A stretch of 9,560 nt of DNA from contig UROA01000077.1 of assembly GCA_900549355.1 (NCBI GenBank), positions 1 to 9,560 of the forward strand, written 5' to 3'. The notes under the pieces were generated by a model, which saw only the letters and a program-made list of their open reading frames with translations, did no database searches and had not been told where the DNA came from. The first letter of the stretch is position 1. Each line of letters begins with the position of its first letter. This DNA comes from an uncultured Collinsella sp. GTDB lineage: Bacteria; Actinomycetota; Coriobacteriia; Coriobacteriales; Coriobacteriaceae. Positions 7,002 to 9,560 of this stretch are shown here, piece after piece. The position numbers and the translations under genes were made by a program.

Positions 7002-7139
7002 CCCGCGGGGCGGCGGCCATTGGGCTTGTCGGGCAGCGGCTCGGCACCCAGATACGTAAACGTCGCCGGATAATCCTCGGTCGGCTCCTCGCCCCACAGC
7101 GCATGGTTCTCGACAATCATATGTGCTCCCTTCGCGCAA

Positions 7140-7167
7140 ATTATGCGCCCTTGTTTTTCGCCTTCAA
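7140..7167 (-). promoter_or_regulatory. Candidate promoter for hydrolase
   Basis: Minus strand -35 TTGAAG (7167-7162, 4/6) and -10 CATAAT (7145-7140, 5/6) with 16 nt between. The start would be about 13 nt before the ATG at 7120, a short leader that still contains the ribosome site. Confidence 0.35.
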
Positions 7168-7282
7168 GCGTACCCCACTTGAGCCCGTGGCGCAGAAACA
7201 CTCCGGCAATAAGTTTCCCTTCAACTGATATATCACATAATCCCAGTTCAGAGGTATCGTTGAGCAGCGTAGAATAAGGGTG

Positions 7283-7311
7283 TTGACCAAGCCGCGAAAC
7301 GCATGTGAAAT
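7283..7311 (+). promoter_or_regulatory. Candidate promoter for PTS IIA gene
   Basis: TTGACC (7283-7288, 5/6) and TGAAAT (7306-7311, 4/6) with a 17-nt spacer, giving a leader of about 45 nt. It is divergent from the hydrolase promoter. No clear operator or antiterminator hairpin was seen between the two. Confidence 0.45.
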
Positions 7312-7363
7312 GTTTCCGGCAAACCAAACGCGCGATATGCGCCTATTTAAGTTGGAGGCAACT

Positions 7364-7927
7364 ATGGGTCTGCTCGATTCGCTTAAGTCCACCTTCACCT
7401 CGACCGGCGAGGCGTCCGTTCCGCCCGCAGCAAGCTTCGCCACCCGCGAAGGCGTCATCTATGCCCCCGTCAACGGCGTGCTCGTCAACCTGGACGAGGT
7501 CCCCGACGAGACGATCGCCTCGGGCATGCTTGGCCAGGGCTATGGCATCGAGCCCATTACCGGCACCATCTATGCGCCCGCCAACGGCCGCATCGGCGCC
7601 ACCACTGTCACCAACCACTCCATTGGCATGATCACCGAGGACGGTCTTCGCGTGTTTATCCATGTTGGCTTGGGCACCGTGGAAATGAACGGCAAGGGTT
7701 TTGCCCGCTTTGTCGAGATGGGCGATGTGGTCAAGGCAGGCCAGCCGCTCATCAGCTCCGACCGCGAGGCTATTAAGGCCGCTGGTCACGAGGACATCGT
7801 GACCGTCATCGTCTCCGAGCTCGATCGTCTTAAGAGCATCGACCATGTCGGCGAGTCTGGAACGCTTATCGGCGGCAACCCGCTCGTCAAGCTGGGCGCC
7901 CCGCTGCTGGTGGCCAAGACCAAGTAG
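7364..7927 (+). CDS. PTS glucose-family IIA component (EIIA-Glc/Crr-like)
   Basis: A 187-residue soluble EIIA domain. It takes phosphate from HPr on a histidine and passes it to a IIB domain of a sugar permease; in some bacteria this protein also controls other uptake systems. The family pattern is clear: APVNG (34-38), the repeat APANG (71-75), TNHSIGM with the supporting His85, and VFIHVGLGTVEMNGKGF with the phosphorylated His100, then GDVVKAGQPL (120-129). A 20-25 residue N-terminal tail precedes the fold. The start ATG at 7364 has GGAGG 5 nt upstream; the frame is open 28 codons further but without such a site. It is stand-alone: no IIB, IIC or HPr gene lies in the window, so its partners are encoded elsewhere. 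It could serve several glucose-, maltose- or GlcNAc-type permeases. A strong terminator follows, so it is probably monocistronic. Confidence 0.94.
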   Translation: MGLLDSLKSTFTSTGEASVPPAASFATREGVIYAPVNGVLVNLDEVPDETIASGMLGQGYGIEPITGTIYAPANGRIGATTVTNHSIGMITEDGLRVFIHVGLGTVEMNGKGFARFVEMGDVVKAGQPLISSDREAIKAAGHEDIVTVIVSELDRLKSIDHVGESGTLIGGNPLVKLGAPLLVAKTK

Positions 7928-7960
7928 CCAAGTCCCGCGCCACACAGCCAAAAGGCACCA

Positions 7961-8000
7961 CGAAAAGCGCCCGCGGCCAAATGGTCGCGGGCGCTTTTCG
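7961..8000 (+). terminator. Strong hairpin terminator after PTS IIA gene
   Basis: An 18-bp stem (7961-7978 with 7983-8000, one G-T pair) and an AAAT loop; the right arm ends GCGCTTTTCG and is followed by TTTG. It begins 33 nt after the stop codon and separates the gene from asnS. Confidence 0.85.
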
Positions 8001-8053
8001 TTTGAAAAACCATCCCGCCGATGCCTTATCTGTATAGCCCAAATGAGCCGAGC

Positions 8054-8062
8054 TGCTAGAAT
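8054..8062 (+). promoter_or_regulatory. Candidate extended -10 promoter for asnS
   Basis: TGCTAGAAT is an extended -10 (TGn plus a 5/6 match to TATAAT) with no good -35 at the usual distance. The leader to the GTG start would be about 40 nt. No T-box or other tRNA-sensing leader is present. Confidence 0.35.
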
Positions 8063-8108
8063 ATCGAACTGTATGGATAACTATCATTCAACCGTTATGG
8101 GAGGATAC

Positions 8109-9512
8109 GTGAACCGCACCAAAATCGCGCAGCTCTATGCCGATGCCGAGTCGCTCGGCGGCCAGACCGTCACCGTCGCCGGCTGGGTCAAGTCCGTCCG
8201 CGACATGAAGAACTTTGGCTTCGTTACGCTCAACGACGGCAGCTGCTTCCGCGACCTGCAGGTCGTCATGAACCGCGAGGCACTCGACAACTATGACGAG
8301 ATTGCCCATCAAAACGTCTCGGCCGCACTCATTTGCACCGGCACCGTCAAGCTGACCCCCGATGCGCCCCAGCCTTTCGAGCTTTCTGCCACCTCCATCG
8401 AGGTCGAGGGCACGAGCGCCCCGGATTACCCGCTGCAGAAGAAGCGCGCAACCGTCGAGTTCCTGCGCACCCAGCAGCACCTGCGCCCGCGCACCAACCT
8501 GTTCCGCGCCGTGTTCCGCATCCGTTCTGTCGCGGCTGCCGCCATCCACCGCTTCTTCCAGGAGCAGGGCTTTGTCTACGTCAACACCCCCATCATCACC
8601 ACGAGTGACTGCGAGGGCGCCGGCGAGATGTTCCGCGTGACCACGCTCGACCCCAAAAATCCGCCCCTCACCGAGTCCGGCGAGGTCGACTGGAGCCAGG
8701 ACTTCTTTGGCAAGCATGCGAGCCTCACTGTGTCCGGCCAGCTCAATGCCGAGAACTTTGCCATGGCCTTTGGCGACGTGTACACCTTTGGCCCCACCTT
8801 CCGCGCCGAAAACTCCAACACCACGCGCCACGCCGCCGAGTTTTGGATGATCGAGCCCGAGATGGCCTTTGCCGATCTGAACGACTACATGGATAACGCC
8901 GAGGCCATGCTCAAGTACGTCCTTAAGGACGTTATGGTCACCTGCCCCGACGAGCTCAACATGCTCAACAAGTTTGTGGACAAGGGCCTGCTCGAGCGCC
9001 TGGACCACGTGGCAAACTCCGACTTTGCCCGCGTTACCTACACCGAAGCCGTCGAAATCCTGGAGCAGGCCGTCGCCGCCGGCCACAAGTTTGACTATCC
9101 CGTGAGCTGGGGCATCGACCTGCAAACCGAGCACGAGCGTTTCCTGACCGAGGAGCACTTTAAGCGCCCGACCTTCGTGACCGACTACCCGGCCGAGATC
9201 AAGGCGTTCTACATGCGCATGAACGAAGACGGCAAGACCGTCGCCGCCGCCGACTGCCTGGTTCCCGGTATCGGCGAGATTATCGGCGGCTCCCAGCGCG
9301 AGGAGCGCCTGGATCTGCTCGAGGCCCGCATCAAGGACCTGGGTATGAATCCCGAGCAGTACAAGTACTACCTTGACCTGCGCCGCTACGGTTCCTGCAA
9401 GCACGCCGGCTACGGTCTGGGCTTCGAGCGCTTGGTCATGTATCTGACCGGCGTGGGCAACATCCGCGACGTCCTGCCGCACCCGCGCACCGTGGGCAAC
9501 GCCGACTTCTAA
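8109..9512 (+). CDS. asnS: Asparagine-tRNA ligase
   Basis: A 467-residue class IIb aminoacyl-tRNA synthetase that charges tRNA-Asn with asparagine in the cytoplasm; the E. coli enzyme is 466 residues. The N-terminal OB-fold anticodon domain is at about 17-100 (VTVAGWVKSVRDMKNFGFV at 21-39). Class II motif 1 lies around 135-163, motif 2 is FRAENSNTTRHAAEF (231-245) and motif 3 is GYGLGFER (434-441). The long insertion with DWSQDFFGK (194-202) and the ending NIRDVLPHPR are typical of AsnS and not of AspRS. GTG at 8109 was chosen because it gives the family N-terminus (NRTKIAQLYAD) and follows GGGAGGA, although the spacing is short (4 nt). In-frame ATGs at 8073 and 8097 are alternatives that would place the ribosome site inside the gene. 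The gene is complete. It has its own terminator-separated unit, and nothing recognisable follows in the last 48 nt. Confidence 0.96.
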   Translation: MNRTKIAQLYADAESLGGQTVTVAGWVKSVRDMKNFGFVTLNDGSCFRDLQVVMNREALDNYDEIAHQNVSAALICTGTVKLTPDAPQPFELSATSIEVEGTSAPDYPLQKKRATVEFLRTQQHLRPRTNLFRAVFRIRSVAAAAIHRFFQEQGFVYVNTPIITTSDCEGAGEMFRVTTLDPKNPPLTESGEVDWSQDFFGKHASLTVSGQLNAENFAMAFGDVYTFGPTFRAENSNTTRHAAEFWMIEPEMAFADLNDYMDNAEAMLKYVLKDVMVTCPDELNMLNKFVDKGLLERLDHVANSDFARVTYTEAVEILEQAVAAGHKFDYPVSWGIDLQTEHERFLTEEHFKRPTFVTDYPAEIKAFYMRMNEDGKTVAAADCLVPGIGEIIGGSQREERLDLLEARIKDLGMNPEQYKYYLDLRRYGSCKHAGYGLGFERLVMYLTGVGNIRDVLPHPRTVGNADF

Positions 9513-9560
9513 TCGTCGGACGCTAGCTCGCGTCGCCGCACGCCAACGCTCATCGTACAA

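Larger units (their letters stand above)
6199..7120 (-). pseudogene. Alpha/beta hydrolase (esterase/lipase family), frameshifted at poly-G
   Basis: Two frames together make one protein. The first (from ATG 7120, MIVENHALWG; AAGGGAG ends 5 nt upstream) reads to ...RRPAGVICGGG, and the second continues with VVVSGGGFTHIAPHEQDP to the stop at 6199. The join is a run of 11 G on the minus strand (6988-6978). With 10 G the gene would be a continuous 306-residue protein. It is then a cytoplasmic serine hydrolase: oxyanion loop GGGF (52-55), nucleophile elbow GFSAGG with Ser126, Asp238 or Asp239 in VSDDK, and His271 in GGHG. This fits the acetyl-esterase/carbohydrate-esterase-like branch of the family; the substrate is unknown. 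The rest of the frame is intact and well conserved in character, so the break is recent, switchable, or a sequencing error. If translation restarted inside the second frame, the enzyme would lack its first beta strands. Confidence 0.85.

Noticed and set aside
7141..7458. 105-codon minus-strand open frame in the hydrolase/IIA gap
   Set aside because: It overlaps the start of the PTS IIA gene and both proposed promoters, and has no recognisable motif or ribosome site.
8063..8108. Leader peptide or T-box before asnS
   Set aside because: The ATG at 8073 is simply in frame with asnS with no stop between, and neither a T-box sequence nor an antiterminator was found.
8088..9560. 490-codon open frame antisense to asnS
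   Set aside because: It is an exact shadow of asnS, produced by high-GC codon bias, and gives a His/Val/Gly/Ala-rich, domain-free protein.
9513..9560. Start of another gene at the right edge
   Set aside because: Only 48 nt remain, with no start codon plus ribosome site and no clear hairpin.

Overview
The window is high-GC bacterial DNA, dense with genes and with short intergenic gaps. Gene content (fused FeoA-FeoB, a cytoplasmic GH13 amylase, a stand-alone glucose-type PTS IIA, Asn-tRNA synthetase) and codon use fit a gut actinobacterium of the Coriobacteriia, most like Collinsella. This placement is from recalled family resemblance, not from a search.

Left part, all on the minus strand and read right to left: feoAB iron transporter (5644-3284), a SotB-like MFS exporter (3163-1967), a GH13 alpha-glucosidase/amylase (1813-437), and a DNA-deoxyinosine glycosylase that runs off the left edge (433-1). 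The last two are 3 nt apart and probably co-transcribed. A strong GC hairpin separates feoAB from the exporter gene, and a 21-bp perfect dyad separates the exporter from the amylase gene.

Middle, 5645-6198: the only long gap without a gene. It holds a candidate iron-responsive operator for feoAB (three GGTTA repeats), a tandem array of 62-bp units that each contain two inverted repeats, a short 9-bp hairpin, and a second copy of the dyad seen at 1886-1950. Next comes an alpha/beta hydrolase gene (7120-6199, minus) broken by a frameshift in a run of 11 G (minus strand). That run sits inside what looks like a small duplication of the oxyanion-loop codons.

Right part, plus strand: a stand-alone PTS EIIA of the glucose family (7364-7927) transcribed divergently from the hydrolase, a strong terminator, and asnS (8109-9512).

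The genes are mostly ordinary metabolism: iron uptake, sugar import/export and breakdown, translation, DNA repair. The best candidates for something undescribed are the structured repeats in the 5.8-6.2 kb gap, with their second dyad copy near 1.9 kb, and the possibly phase-variable hydrolase. No defence system, CRISPR array, insertion sequence or RNA gene was seen.
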